A DNA stretch of 64,000 nucleotides from Streptomyces lasiicapitis (GCF_014646335.1 NZ_BMNG01000014.1:124001-188000); one strand, 5' to 3'; positions 16,122 through 25,220 are shown, numbered from the stretch's first letter. A program made the numbers and translations. The notes: generated by a model from the sequence alone, not told the origin.

Positions 16122-17106
16122 GGCCGACGCGGTGGCGGGAACGGGAACACCGGTACCGGGAAAGAGCGCACCGGCGGCACCGGAGACGGGAGCACCGGAA
16201 GCGCCGGGTCCGGCCGCCGGACCGGCAAGCGCGAGCGACAGCGGGCCCAGGCCGGTCCGCCTCGCCTGGACCCTCGGCCTCTTCCGCAGCGAGCTCTCGA
16301 TCACGTTCCGCCGCTGGCGCACCCTCGCCCTGCTCGCCGTCCTTGCCGCCGTGCCCGTGCTGGTGGGCATCGCGGTCAAGATCGAGACGAGCGACGGCGG
16401 TTCGATCGGCGGCGGCGGACCCGACGGAGGCGGCGGACCCGCGTTCATCGCGCAGGTCACCAACAACGGACTGTTCCTCGTCTTCACCGCGCTCGCCGCG
16501 ACGCTGCCGTTCTTCCTGCCGATGGCGATCGGTGTCGTCGCGGGCGACGCGATCGCGGGCGAGGCCAGCGCCGGAACGCTGCGCTATCTGCTCGTGGCGC
16601 CCGCGGGCCGCACCCGGCTGCTGCTCGCCAAGTACGCCACGACGCTGACGTTCTGCCTCGTCGCGACGCTGGTGGTGGCGGTGTCCGCGCTGGCGGTGGG
16701 GGCGCTGCTCTTCCCGCTCGGCGAGGTCACGACGATATCCGGGACGCGGATCGGCTTCGGGGACGGGCTGCTGCGCGCCCTGCTGATCGCGCTGGTCGTG
16801 GCCGCCTCACTGATCGGTGTGGCCGCGCTCGGTCTGTTCGTGTCGACGCTGACGAGCAGCGGCATCGCCGCGATGGCGACGACGGTCGGGCTGCTCATCA
16901 CCGTCCAGATCATCGACCAGATCCCGCAGCTGCACGCGGTCCACCCGTATCTGTTCTCGCACTACTGGCTGTCCTTCGCCGACCTGATGCGCGACCCGAT
17001 CTACTGGGACGACCTGGTCAAGAACCTCGGCCTGCAGGCGCTGTACGCCGGGGTGTTCGGCTCCGCGGCGTGGGCGCGGTTCGGGGCGAAGGACATCGCC
17101 ACGTAG
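16108..17106 (+). CDS. ABC-2 type transporter permease
   Basis: A 332-residue membrane protein with a Pro/Ala/Gly-rich cytoplasmic N-terminus (about 50 residues) and six predicted helices. These include TLALLAVLAAVPVLVGIAV, the FTALAATLPFFLPMAIGVVAGD region typical of ABC-2 permeases, LTFCLVATLVVAVSALAVGALL, ALLIALVVAASLIGVAALGLFV, and IAAMATTVGLLITVQII. The GEASAGTLRYLLVAPAGRTRLLLAKY cytoplasmic loop is a family hallmark. It pairs with the overlapping ATPase to form an exporter of unknown substrate; the upstream LolA-like protein hints at an envelope or lipid cargo. Confidence 0.9.
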   Translation: MSRAEADAVAGTGTPVPGKSAPAAPETGAPEAPGPAAGPASASDSGPRPVRLAWTLGLFRSELSITFRRWRTLALLAVLAAVPVLVGIAVKIETSDGGSIGGGGPDGGGGPAFIAQVTNNGLFLVFTALAATLPFFLPMAIGVVAGDAIAGEASAGTLRYLLVAPAGRTRLLLAKYATTLTFCLVATLVVAVSALAVGALLFPLGEVTTISGTRIGFGDGLLRALLIALVVAASLIGVAALGLFVSTLTSSGIAAMATTVGLLITVQIIDQIPQLHAVHPYLFSHYWLSFADLMRDPIYWDDLVKNLGLQALYAGVFGSAAWARFGAKDIAT

Positions 17107-17148
17107 GCCTGCCAGTCGTACGCGGGCCTGCTCCTCGTACGAAACGGC

Positions 17149-17760
17149 CTACTCGTCGTACGAAGAAGTGCCGAACGGGAACTGGGCCACCGGCACGTCC
17201 TCCTGCGCGAAGAACGTCTTGGCGCGCGCAAGGGCCTCGGTGTCGTTCAGGACGTGGCCCGGCCGGGTGCCGTTGCCGAGCAGGACGCCGCCGAAGCGCA
17301 TCGGGAAGAACGCGGCCGTGTTGAGCAGCGTGCCGACCAGCGGGTCGGCCGCCGCCTCGTTGCGGTCGGCGAGCGCCGTCACGCCCCACAGGGTGCGCTT
17401 GGCCATCTCGGCCTTGAAGTCGAGCTCCGGGACCTCCAGCCAGGCGTCCCAGAAGTCGAGGTAGCGCTTGGTGGTGGCCGAGAGCGAGTACCAGTAGAGC
17501 GGCGACGCGATGACGATGTCCGTGGCGGCGAGGGTGGCCTCCAGGAGCAGTGCCTCGGTGTCGCCCTCGGGGCGGGGGCGGGCGCGCGGGTGGTTGTCGT
17601 CGTGCCGCAGGTCCTGGAAGTCCGGGAGCGGGTGGTCGGCGAGGTCGATCCAGCGCTGCTCGACGTCCGACGGCAACTGCTCGGCGGCCTTGCGGGCCAG
17701 GAGCTCGGTGTTGCCCTGCTTGCGGGCGCTGCCGTGGACGAAGAGGAACGAGCGAGTCAT
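17149..17760 (-). CDS. NAD(P)H-dependent flavodoxin-fold quinone reductase-type oxidoreductase
   Basis: A 203-residue flavodoxin-like protein. FLFVHGSARKQGNTELLARKAAEQL forms the FMN phosphate loop, and ASPLYWYSLSATTKRYLDFWD is the flavin-edge and dimer motif seen in NQO1/WrbA/MdaB relatives. It likely performs two-electron reduction of quinones or similar electrophiles with NAD(P)H. The start ATG 17760 follows AGGGGGCA. The promoter overlaps a perfect palindrome, so repression by an inducer-responsive regulator is expected; no regulator gene is adjacent. It is convergent with the ABC permease gene. Confidence 0.88.
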   Translation of the reverse strand: MTRSFLFVHGSARKQGNTELLARKAAEQLPSDVEQRWIDLADHPLPDFQDLRHDDNHPRARPRPEGDTEALLLEATLAATDIVIASPLYWYSLSATTKRYLDFWDAWLEVPELDFKAEMAKRTLWGVTALADRNEAAADPLVGTLLNTAAFFPMRFGGVLLGNGTRPGHVLNDTEALARAKTFFAQEDVPVAQFPFGTSSYDE

Positions 17761-17794
17761 GGGTGCCCCCTGGGTGCATACGCTTGCGTACGAG

Positions 17795-17840
17795 GAATGC
17801 TTGCGTGTGCACTATATGCACACGCAAGCATTCTCGTCCA
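17795..17840 (-). promoter_or_regulatory. Promoter embedded in a perfect 17-bp-arm palindrome
   Basis: Arms GAATGCTTGCGTGTGCA (17795-17811) and its exact complement (17817-17833) surround five bases. Read on the minus strand, a -10 TATAGT (17816-17811) sits at the centre, with a possible -35 TGGACG (17840-17835) 18 bp away. A second small palindrome, TACGCTTGCGTA, lies just downstream at about 17779-17790 and repeats the GCTTGCGT word. This is a strong candidate operator for the oxidoreductase at 17149. Confidence 0.72.
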
Positions 17841-17853
17841 GGGAGGCCAGAGG

Positions 17854-18822
17854 CTAGGAGGACAGCCCCCAGATCGCGTACGCGACCGCGTCACTGTTGC
17901 GGTCGAGCGCCGTGTCGTTGATGTTCGCCGTGGTGTCGCACGACGAGTGGTAGCAGCGGTCGAAGGCCTGTCCTGCCGTGCCGCCCCACTTCTGGGCCTG
18001 CGCCGAGGTCTTGGCGGTGCTGGCGCCGGCGAAGACGCCGCCGACCGGGACGCCCGCGTTCTTGAACGGCGCGTGGTCGGAGCGGCCGTCGCCCTCGCGG
18101 TCGGGCTCGGTGCTCACGTTCTTGGTCGCGTAGTAGTCCTTGAACGTCTTCTCGATGGTGGGGTCGTCGTCGTACACGAAGTAGCCCGGGTTCGGCGAGC
18201 CGACCATGTCGAAGTTGAGATAGCCCTTGATCTTCGTGCGCTCCGCGGCGGGCAGTCCGCGGACGTAGTTCGAGGAGCCGATCAGGCCCAGCTCCTCGGC
18301 GCCCCACCAGGCGAAGCGCAGGTGCTTGGCGGGCTTGTACTGCTCACGGGACACCGTGAGCGCGGTCTCCAGGACGGCGGCCGAGCCCGACGCGTTGTCG
18401 TTGATGCCGGCGCCGCGGCTGACGCTGTCGAGGTGCGATCCCGCCATCAGGATCCGGTTGGCGTCGCCGCCGGGCCAGTCGGCGATGAGGTTGTAGCCGA
18501 CCCGGCCGCTGGTGGTGAACTGCTGGACGGTGGTGGTGAATCCGGCGGCGTCCAGCTTGCCCTTGATGTAGTCGATCGAGGCCTTGTAGCCCGCGCTGCC
18601 GTGGGAGCGGTTGCCGCCGTTGGCGGAGGCGATGGACTGGAGCTGCGAGAGGTGCGCCTTGACGTTGGCCACGGATATGTCCGGGGCGGCCGCTCGTGTG
18701 GGCGCGGTGGTGCCGGCGCCGGGGGACCCGGTGGCGGCGGTGGATATCGCGCTGGTCGTCAGGAGGGCGGCGGCGGCTATGACGGCGGCTGCCGCGCTGC
18801 GTCCGGATACGGAGAGTCTCAT
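17854..18822 (-). CDS. Secreted M28-family zinc aminopeptidase
   Basis: A 322-residue exported enzyme related to Streptomyces aminopeptidase S. Signal peptide MRLSVSGRSAAAAVIAAAALLTTSAISTAA, then the catalytic domain. Zinc ligands appear in order: His in MAGSHLDSV, bridging Asp in GINDNASGS, the catalytic Glu and ligand Glu in WWGAEELGL, Asp in YLNFDMVGS, and His in CYHSSCDT, where the flanking cysteines likely form a disulfide. It removes N-terminal, mostly large hydrophobic residues from peptides outside the cell. There is no C-terminal P-domain. Its stop is just upstream of the palindromic promoter of the oxidoreductase. Confidence 0.93.
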   Translation of the reverse strand: MRLSVSGRSAAAAVIAAAALLTTSAISTAATGSPGAGTTAPTRAAAPDISVANVKAHLSQLQSIASANGGNRSHGSAGYKASIDYIKGKLDAAGFTTTVQQFTTSGRVGYNLIADWPGGDANRILMAGSHLDSVSRGAGINDNASGSAAVLETALTVSREQYKPAKHLRFAWWGAEELGLIGSSNYVRGLPAAERTKIKGYLNFDMVGSPNPGYFVYDDDPTIEKTFKDYYATKNVSTEPDREGDGRSDHAPFKNAGVPVGGVFAGASTAKTSAQAQKWGGTAGQAFDRCYHSSCDTTANINDTALDRNSDAVAYAIWGLSS

Positions 18823-18991
18823 GTGGGGGGTCCGGCTTTCCGTGAGTTGAATTCCGAATGAGCCTGGAGTGCCCGATGGTGGAGCGCTGTTGAGTTCACG
18901 TCAAGAGCGGGATCCGGACGGCTTGTTCCGCATAGCGGTTCACTGGCGGTTCACCAGGCGTCGGTCGCTGCCGGTCTTTCGCGTTGCGGGG

Positions 18992-20464
18992 TCAGGGTCC
19001 TGACGGTACGTAGACCCGCCACCCCTGCGCGTACGTGTCCGGGACCGGGACCCGCTCCCAGTCCCGCGCCCACTCCGGCGCCGCGTGCTGCCGCAGCACC
19101 AGCACGTCGGGGCGCCGCTCGCCCCACCCCGGCTCCCCCTTCCGCGGCGCGGGCTCACAGCCCGCCGCGTACGCCAGTGGAATCACCGACGTGTTGCCCC
19201 CGAGCAGGCACGGCGGCCGCACCTCCTCCCGGTGCACCACCCGCGCCACCCGCTGCCAGTCCTCCCTCGCGGCCGACTGGATACGGGAGTTGGAGGACAC
19301 GATCGACCCCTGCACGCCGAGATGCGCCGCGAGGAGCGCCGCGAGCAGCCCCCCGGCGAGCGCCGGCACCCGCGCCGCCCGCGCCCACCGCACCGCGGCG
19401 AGCACCCCGAGCGCCGCGGGCACCGCGAGCAGCGCGTGCGTGGGCAGCAGGAACCGCGGCGCGGTGTACGGCACGAGGGCGACGTACGGCAGCGCCGCGC
19501 ACACCCCCACGGCCAGCGCCAGCCAGACCCCCGCCGCCGTCCGCCGGACCCGCCGCACCGACCACAGCCCGACCGGCACGAACACCACGAGCAGCACCCA
19601 CCACCCGAGCGCGGGCGGCCGCACGCCGTCCCCGACGCACGGGCGGCACAGCAGGGGCCCGTCGATCGCGGTCCACTGGTGCAGCGCGGAGTCCGTGAAC
19701 CGCAGCCCGCCCTGCACTTCGCTCGCGTCGCCGAGCCGTTCGCGTACGCCACCGAAGCGAACGTAAGCCTCGATCACCCACGGCAGCAGACCCGCCCCGA
19801 ACCCGCCGAGCACGGCGAGTGCCCGGCCGCGCGAGCGCCACAGCGGCACCAGCGCGGCGGCGGCGAGCAGCGGCACCGCCACGGCGGCGCCGTCGTTGGG
19901 CCGCATCAGGGTGGCGAGCAGGAGTCCGGCGGCGATCCCCGTGTACGTGCGCGGCCCTGGGCGCCGGTGCAGGAAGAGTCCTGCGGCGCCCGCCGCGCCC
20001 ATGGCGGTGTAGTGGTTGGGCATCGCGGCATTGGCGTAGAACACCGCGAACCAGAGGCTGCCGTACAGCGCCGCGGCGACCGTCGCGACCTCCGGGGTCC
20101 GGGGCACGGCCCGCAGCCAGGGCCGGAACCCCAGGTAGAGCGCGGCGGTGGACAGCGCCGTCAGCCACACCCGGAGCAGCACCACCGAGTCGCTCCAGAA
20201 CGCGACGGGCGCGAGGAGCACGGGCACGCCGCGGGTGCGGGGCGCGCTGAACGGGACGCCCGGGGCCTGGTCGGGGGCGAACGGGCCGAAGCGGCTCGCG
20301 TAGACGAGCTCGTCCCAGCCGAGGCGCAGATCCAGCGGTACGAGGGTGAGCGAGGCGAGCGCGAACGCGGCGCAGACGGCGAGCAGGAGCTGGTGGGCGC
20401 GGTGTTCGCGGTCGCGACGCACGGGGAGGTCGCTCGTCGGCTGTCGCGTTTCGACCAGGTTCAT
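18992..20464 (-). CDS. Polytopic GT-C-type membrane glycosyltransferase (GT39/ArnT-like)
   Basis: A 490-residue integral membrane protein with about ten hydrophobic segments. The first extracytoplasmic loop carries an acidic motif (LDLRLGWDELVYASRFGPF), which in GT-C enzymes is the catalytic Asp/Glu that uses polyprenyl-phosphate sugars. A motif YANAAMPNHYTAMGAAG follows, and a soluble C-terminal domain of about 100 residues contains two cysteines (PPCLLGG, AAGCEPAP). It probably transfers a sugar to a cell-envelope acceptor; both substrates are unknown. Standalone gene on the minus strand; ATG 20464. Confidence 0.75.
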   Translation of the reverse strand: MNLVETRQPTSDLPVRRDREHRAHQLLLAVCAAFALASLTLVPLDLRLGWDELVYASRFGPFAPDQAPGVPFSAPRTRGVPVLLAPVAFWSDSVVLLRVWLTALSTAALYLGFRPWLRAVPRTPEVATVAAALYGSLWFAVFYANAAMPNHYTAMGAAGAAGLFLHRRPGPRTYTGIAAGLLLATLMRPNDGAAVAVPLLAAAALVPLWRSRGRALAVLGGFGAGLLPWVIEAYVRFGGVRERLGDASEVQGGLRFTDSALHQWTAIDGPLLCRPCVGDGVRPPALGWWVLLVVFVPVGLWSVRRVRRTAAGVWLALAVGVCAALPYVALVPYTAPRFLLPTHALLAVPAALGVLAAVRWARAARVPALAGGLLAALLAAHLGVQGSIVSSNSRIQSAAREDWQRVARVVHREEVRPPCLLGGNTSVIPLAYAAGCEPAPRKGEPGWGERRPDVLVLRQHAAPEWARDWERVPVPDTYAQGWRVYVPSGP

Positions 20465-20538
20465 CCACCAACGTTAAGGAAAGACAGGGTTGGGGCGGCA
20501 GCATCTTTATGGCCAGGCGTGGCGCCGAAGTCCTCCGC

Positions 20539-21285
20539 TCAGTGGTCCGCGTACGCGCCGAACACCTCCACTTCGTCGTCCGTGTACGCGCGGAACACCG
20601 ACTCGGCGCCCGCCGCGGCAGTGCTGGCGCCGCCCGGTGCCAGGACACGCAGGTCCTCCGTGGTGGCGTACGACATCAGCCAGCCCCGCATCCACGCCGC
20701 GTGTTCGACCGGCGTTGCACGGCGGATCCTGGCCTCGGCGTCGGCGTAGTCCTGGGCGCGGACATGGCGGGTGATGACGGGAAAGAGGTCGCGCTCCTCG
20801 GCGGTGATGTGGTCGACGAGCACGTCACGCTGTGCGGTGAGGGCCTCGGCGAGGCGGCCCGCGTGCTGTGCCGGGGCCTCGCCGAAGAGCGTCGCCGCCC
20901 AGTCGCAGGCGTCCTGCAGCGGTTGGAGGGCGTCATGCTCCTCGGAGAGCGGCGCGAGGTCGACCGCCCCCTCGGCGGCGGCCGCGACGACCGGCCAGAG
21001 GATGTCGTCCTCGTTGCGGTGGTGGTGGCGTACGGCGGCGTTGAAGCGGTGTACGTACGCCGCGACGGCGCGGGCGTGCGCGTGGTCCACCGGTGGGGCG
21101 GTCACGCGGGTTGTCGTCCGGGTCCTGGTGGTGAGGTCCGTGAGCAGGGTGACGAGGCGGTCGATGTCGCCGAGGATCGCCCGGTGGGCGAGGCGGATGC
21201 CGGTGAGGTCGGGGGCCGTGGCTGTGGTCGTGGCCGTGGCTGTGGTCGTGGTGCGGTCGGCGGGCGAAGGCGTGCTGTCGGTCAT
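20539..21285 (-). CDS. Hemerythrin HHE-domain protein
   Basis: About 248 residues. A Thr-rich low-complexity N-terminus (TTTTATATTTATA) precedes a four-helix hemerythrin-like domain. Putative di-iron ligands are His in RLAHRAILGDIDRL, HHHRNEDDILWP, LSEEHDALQP and DHITAEERDLFPVI, spaced as in HHE proteins. It likely binds O2/NO or senses redox and iron. I take ATG 21285 (MTDSTPS); a GTG at 21303 is also possible. It starts just after the SARP regulator stop on the same strand and may be co-transcribed with it. Confidence 0.85.
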   Translation of the reverse strand: MTDSTPSPADRTTTTATATTTATAPDLTGIRLAHRAILGDIDRLVTLLTDLTTRTRTTTRVTAPPVDHAHARAVAAYVHRFNAAVRHHHRNEDDILWPVVAAAAEGAVDLAPLSEEHDALQPLQDACDWAATLFGEAPAQHAGRLAEALTAQRDVLVDHITAEERDLFPVITRHVRAQDYADAEARIRRATPVEHAAWMRGWLMSYATTEDLRVLAPGGASTAAAGAESVFRAYTDDEVEVFGAYADH

Positions 21286-21319
21286 GGCGTGACTGTGCGG
21301 CACCGTTGTCCCGATGGGG

Positions 21320-24076
21320 TCAACGATCGCTCAACGGCGCCGCCCGGTGCAGTTCGTCGCCCAGGCGGGCCACCCCGTCGTCGGTGGTCAGGGACGCGCC
21401 CGTCGCGTCGACCGCCCGCATCATCGGTGTCATCACGGACAGGCCGGGCTGTTCCGCGCTGAGGGTCACGTGCAGCCGGGACACGAAGCTGGCCACGGAG
21501 GCGGGGCTGCTCGGGTCCTCGGGGTCGCCCGCGTGGCGCTGGGCCGTGCGCATGGCCTCGTCGGCCTCGGCGGCGCGGCCCATCGCCCGCAGGGTCAGGG
21601 CGAGGAGGACGCCGGACATGTGGTGGCGCAGCGGGTTGCCGGTGCGGGCCGCGCAGTCGAGCGCGGCGCGCACGTCGGCCTCGGCGGCCGCGTACCGCAT
21701 CACGACGACGGACAGCCAGGCCCGGGTGTGCAGGGCGCGTGCCTCGCACTCGTCGTCCCCGTGGGCCCGCGCCCGGTCGGCGGCCAGGCCCGTGATCCGG
21801 GCCACTTCCAGGTAGTGGGCGCGGCCCAGGAAGATGCCGCTGGTCGCGACGATGATCAGCAGGTCGATCGACTTGCGCAGGAACTGCGGCCCGGAGCCCA
21901 GCAGCTGCTCGACGGCGGCCGCGAGCAGCGCGTGCTCGGTGCGGAACCAGGCCCGTACCTCGTCGATGTCCGTGAACGACAGGCCGGGGTGGTGCGCCGG
22001 GCTGAGCCAGATGGCGGGCATCGGGGCGCGTACCGCCGCCTCGGCGGCCCGCACCACGCTGCCGAGCAGCAGGTCGAGTACGCGCATCAGCGCCGCTCGG
22101 CGCTCCTCGGCGCTCTCGGTCCGCTCCGCCTGGCGGCGCGCGTACAGCCGCAGCAGGTCGTGGAACCGGTAGCGGCCGGGACCGTACGACTCCAGCATCC
22201 CGGCGTCCACCAGTTCCTCGGCGAGCGCCTCCGCGGTGTGTTCCGCCAGGCCGAGCAGCGCCGCCGCGACGGGCAGCGGCAGGTCGGGCGCGTCCAGGAG
22301 GGAGAGCGTGCGGAAGGCGCGGGCGGGTCCGGGCGCGAGCGCCTCGTAGCCGAGGCGGAACGTCGGCTCCACGCGCAGCGTGCCGATGTTCAGCTCGTCG
22401 AGCAGCGTGTGCGTGTCGCGCAGGCGCGCGTCGAGGGAGGCCAGGGTGCGGCCGGGCCGGGCGGCGAGCCGGGAGCCGATGATCCGCACGGCGAGTGGAA
22501 GGCGTCCGCACGCGGCCACGAGCGCGTGGGCGGCCACCGGCTCGGCGGCGACGCGCTCGGGCCCCGCGATCGCGGCGAGCAGCGCGAGCGCGTCCCGCTC
22601 CGGCGGTACGTCCAGGTCGATGCGGTGGGCCCCGGCGAGCGCCAGGTCGCGGGCGCGGCTGGTGACCAGGACGGCGCAGCCCGCGGTGCCGGGCAGCAGG
22701 GGCCTGACCTGTTCGGCGTCGCGCGCGTTGTCGAGGACGAGCAGGACGCGCCGGTCGGCGAGCACGGTCCGGAAGAGCGCGGCCCGCTGCTCCAGTTCGA
22801 GCGGGACGCGGTCGGAGGGCGTGCCGAGGGCGATGAGGAAGTCGGTGAGGACGCTGGCGGGTTCGGCGGGGGTGCTGCCGGCGCCCAGGTCCACGTGCAG
22901 CCGCCCGTCGGGGAAGTCGGCGCGCAGCGCGTGCGCCACGTGCACCGCCACGGTGGTCTTCCCGACGCCGCCGGTGCCGATGAGGGTGGCGACGGTGACG
23001 GTACGGGCACCGTCACCGTGCCCGCCGCCGCGCAGGACGGCGCCGAGCTCGTCGACGACGTGCGTGCGTCCGGTGAAGTCGGCGGTGTCGGTGGGGAGTT
23101 GCTGGGGGCGGGCGGAGCGAGCGGGGTGAGCGGGGAGGGGCGCGGCGGGGGTTCGCGGCCGCGCCGGGGCCGGTGCGGTCGCATGGACCGTGGTGGCCGT
23201 GGTGGCCGTTGTGCTCGTGCCGGTCGCTTCGGCTCTGTACGACGAGTCGTTGCCCGCCTGGTACGGAGGGCTCTGCGGCCGGGGCTCGTCGGCCGCGTAC
23301 GCGAGTTGTGGATCACCGGTGAGGATGGCCTGGTGCAGCGCCGTGAGGTGGGGGCCGGGGGTGATGCCCAGTTCGTCGCGCAGGCCGCGCCGGGTGTCCG
23401 CGTACACGGCGAGGGCGTCGGCCTGTCGCCCCGAGCGGTACAGGGCCAGCATCAGCAGCGCGCGCAGCCGCTCCCGGAGCGGGAACTCGACGGCCAGCGC
23501 GGTCAGCTCGGGCACGGAACGGGCGTGCAGGCCCAGGTCGAGCGCGTACGTGTGCAGCGCTTCCAGCGTGGTCGTGCGCACTTCGGCCAGCCGGTCCCGC
23601 TGGCGCTGGGCGTAGGGTCCGGGCACGCCCGCGAGCGCGCTGCCGCTCCACCGGCCGAGTGCGCGCGACAGCCGCTCGTGCGCCTCGCGCGGGCCGCCGC
23701 CGCGGGCCGCCACCGCGCGCTCGAAGCACACCGAGTCGACGGAGTCGTCGGGCAGGGGCAGGGCGTAGCCGCCGCCCACGGAGACGAGGACCCCGTCCGT
23801 TCCCCGGGCGGCCCGGCCGGGTTCGAGTACGCCCCGCAGCCGCGACACGTACGTGCGGATCGCGCCGAGCGCCCGCCGTGGCGCCTGCTCGCCCCACACC
23901 CCGTCGACCAGCTCCTCCGCGCCTACGGGCCTGCCCTCGTGCAGCAGCAGCATGGCGAGCACCGCCCGCTGTTGGGGCGAGCCGAGGCCGAGCCGCACGC
24001 CGTCCCGGTGGGCCTCGACGGGGCCGAGTAGCCGGAAGGTGAGATTCCGTGGCTGTGTGTGCGTGTGCGTGTGCAT
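21320..24076 (-). CDS. SARP-family regulator with NB-ARC ATPase and TPR-like C-terminus (AfsR/RedD/DnrI-type)
   Basis: A 918-residue transcription activator. An OmpR-type winged helix (about 10-105, FRLLGPVEAHRDGVRLGLGSPQQRAVLAMLL) and BTAD domain (about 110-255) form the SARP part. A Pro/Thr/Ala-rich linker precedes an NB-ARC/AAA module with P-loop LIGTGGVGKTTVAV near residue 370 and Walker B VLLVLDNARD. The remaining 350 residues are helical repeats. SARPs bind direct repeats and switch on secondary-metabolite genes; the ATPase makes this an AfsR-like integrator. The long frame begins at 25006, but ATG 24076 with a GGGGGAA SD matches the domain start. The protein begins MHTHTHTQ, from a GT-rich tract. 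Confidence 0.92.
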   Translation of the reverse strand: MHTHTHTQPRNLTFRLLGPVEAHRDGVRLGLGSPQQRAVLAMLLLHEGRPVGAEELVDGVWGEQAPRRALGAIRTYVSRLRGVLEPGRAARGTDGVLVSVGGGYALPLPDDSVDSVCFERAVAARGGGPREAHERLSRALGRWSGSALAGVPGPYAQRQRDRLAEVRTTTLEALHTYALDLGLHARSVPELTALAVEFPLRERLRALLMLALYRSGRQADALAVYADTRRGLRDELGITPGPHLTALHQAILTGDPQLAYAADEPRPQSPPYQAGNDSSYRAEATGTSTTATTATTVHATAPAPARPRTPAAPLPAHPARSARPQQLPTDTADFTGRTHVVDELGAVLRGGGHGDGARTVTVATLIGTGGVGKTTVAVHVAHALRADFPDGRLHVDLGAGSTPAEPASVLTDFLIALGTPSDRVPLELEQRAALFRTVLADRRVLLVLDNARDAEQVRPLLPGTAGCAVLVTSRARDLALAGAHRIDLDVPPERDALALLAAIAGPERVAAEPVAAHALVAACGRLPLAVRIIGSRLAARPGRTLASLDARLRDTHTLLDELNIGTLRVEPTFRLGYEALAPGPARAFRTLSLLDAPDLPLPVAAALLGLAEHTAEALAEELVDAGMLESYGPGRYRFHDLLRLYARRQAERTESAEERRAALMRVLDLLLGSVVRAAEAAVRAPMPAIWLSPAHHPGLSFTDIDEVRAWFRTEHALLAAAVEQLLGSGPQFLRKSIDLLIIVATSGIFLGRAHYLEVARITGLAADRARAHGDDECEARALHTRAWLSVVVMRYAAAEADVRAALDCAARTGNPLRHHMSGVLLALTLRAMGRAAEADEAMRTAQRHAGDPEDPSSPASVASFVSRLHVTLSAEQPGLSVMTPMMRAVDATGASLTTDDGVARLGDELHRAAPLSDR

Positions 24077-24283
24077 TGCGCGTGTTCCCCCGTGTCGCGT
24101 GCCGTGCGTTCCCCCTGATTGAGAGTAGATGTGCGATCTCCCGGTTCGGCGTGCCGGTACGCCCACGTCGGCGGCACTCTGACGGCACGTCGAGGCGGGG
24201 CGTGGCTGCCCGTGTCGTGGCGTGGCGGGCGTCACACGTGGGGCTGTGCGGGCCAGGGACGGTACGGCCCTCAGGATGACCTC

Positions 24284-25171
24284 ATGCACATAGGTATCGC
24301 TCTGCCGCAGTACGGAACCCACGCCCGCGCCGAGGCGATCGCGGCCTTCGCGCGCGACGCGGAGGCAGCCGGGTTCGACTCGCTCTGGGCCGGGGACCGG
24401 TCGCTGACGCCGGTCGCGCCCAGTGACCTGTATCCGGGCCACACCCCGGACAACCCGTACCCGCCCGAGTACAAGACCTTCCTCGATCCGCTCACCGTCC
24501 TGACCGTCGCCGCCGCGGCGACCAGTCGCGTGCGGCTTGGTACGAGCACCCTCAACGCCCCTTGGTATCCGCCGCTGTTGCTCGCGCGTTCGCTCACCTC
24601 GCTGGACCAGGTCAGCGGCGGCCGCCTCGACGCCGGGCTCGGCATCGGCTGGCTGCGCGACGAATACACCGCCGTCAACGCCGACTTCGGCAAGCGCGGT
24701 GCCCGCCTCGAAGAGATCCTCGACATCCTGGAGGGCATCTGGACGCGGGAGGTCTTCGAGCACGACGGGCCGCACTGGACGATCCCGCGGTCGTACGTCG
24801 GCCTGCGGCCGGTCCAGGCGCCGCATCCGCCGGTCTACCTGGGCGGGTTCAGCCCGGCCGCGATGGCCCGGATCGGCCGCCGGGCCGCCGGGTGGGTCGG
24901 CGTCTCGCTGCCCGCCGAGGCGCAGGCGGGGCTGTGGGGCATCGCGCGGCGCGCCGCCGAGGACGCGGGCCGCGACCCGGACGCGCTGCGCCGCCAGATC
25001 CGCCACAACCCGAAGCCCGGCGCGACGAGCGAGGAGATCGCCGCCGTGCTGCGCGGGGTGCGGGACACGGGGGCGGAGAGCTGCTTCGTGGACCTCCAGC
25101 AGTGTGTGCGGGAGCCGGGGGAGGCGCTGGAGCTGGGGGGTGCGGTGCTGGAGCGGGTGCGGCGGGCTTAG
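24284..25171 (+). CDS. LLM-class F420-dependent oxidoreductase
   Basis: A 295-residue luciferase-like TIM-barrel enzyme. Landmarks are MHIGIALPQYGTHARAEAIAAFARDAEAAGFDSLWAGDRS, the SRVRLGTSTLNAPWYPPLLLARSLTSLDQVSGGRLDAGLGIGW block that forms the flavin/F420 site, and VYLGGFSPAAMARIGRRAAGWV. It most resembles the TIGR03619-type F420 group; substrate unknown. The frame is open to 24119, but ATG 24284 with an AGGA SD gives the normal N-terminus. It is divergent from the SARP gene, with a 207-bp shared upstream region. Confidence 0.88.
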   Translation: MHIGIALPQYGTHARAEAIAAFARDAEAAGFDSLWAGDRSLTPVAPSDLYPGHTPDNPYPPEYKTFLDPLTVLTVAAAATSRVRLGTSTLNAPWYPPLLLARSLTSLDQVSGGRLDAGLGIGWLRDEYTAVNADFGKRGARLEEILDILEGIWTREVFEHDGPHWTIPRSYVGLRPVQAPHPPVYLGGFSPAAMARIGRRAAGWVGVSLPAEAQAGLWGIARRAAEDAGRDPDALRRQIRHNPKPGATSEEIAAVLRGVRDTGAESCFVDLQQCVREPGEALELGGAVLERVRRA

Positions 25172-25220
25172 GCCCGTAACGGTGCCCTAGGCCGTACCGG
25201 CGCTCGGCAGGTTCAGGGGT

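Noticed and set aside
24077..25006. N-terminal extension of the SARP gene (310 codons)
   Set aside because: It lies opposite the LLM oxidoreductase gene, has Arg/Gly-rich random composition, and the SARP winged helix begins right after ATG 24076, which has an SD.
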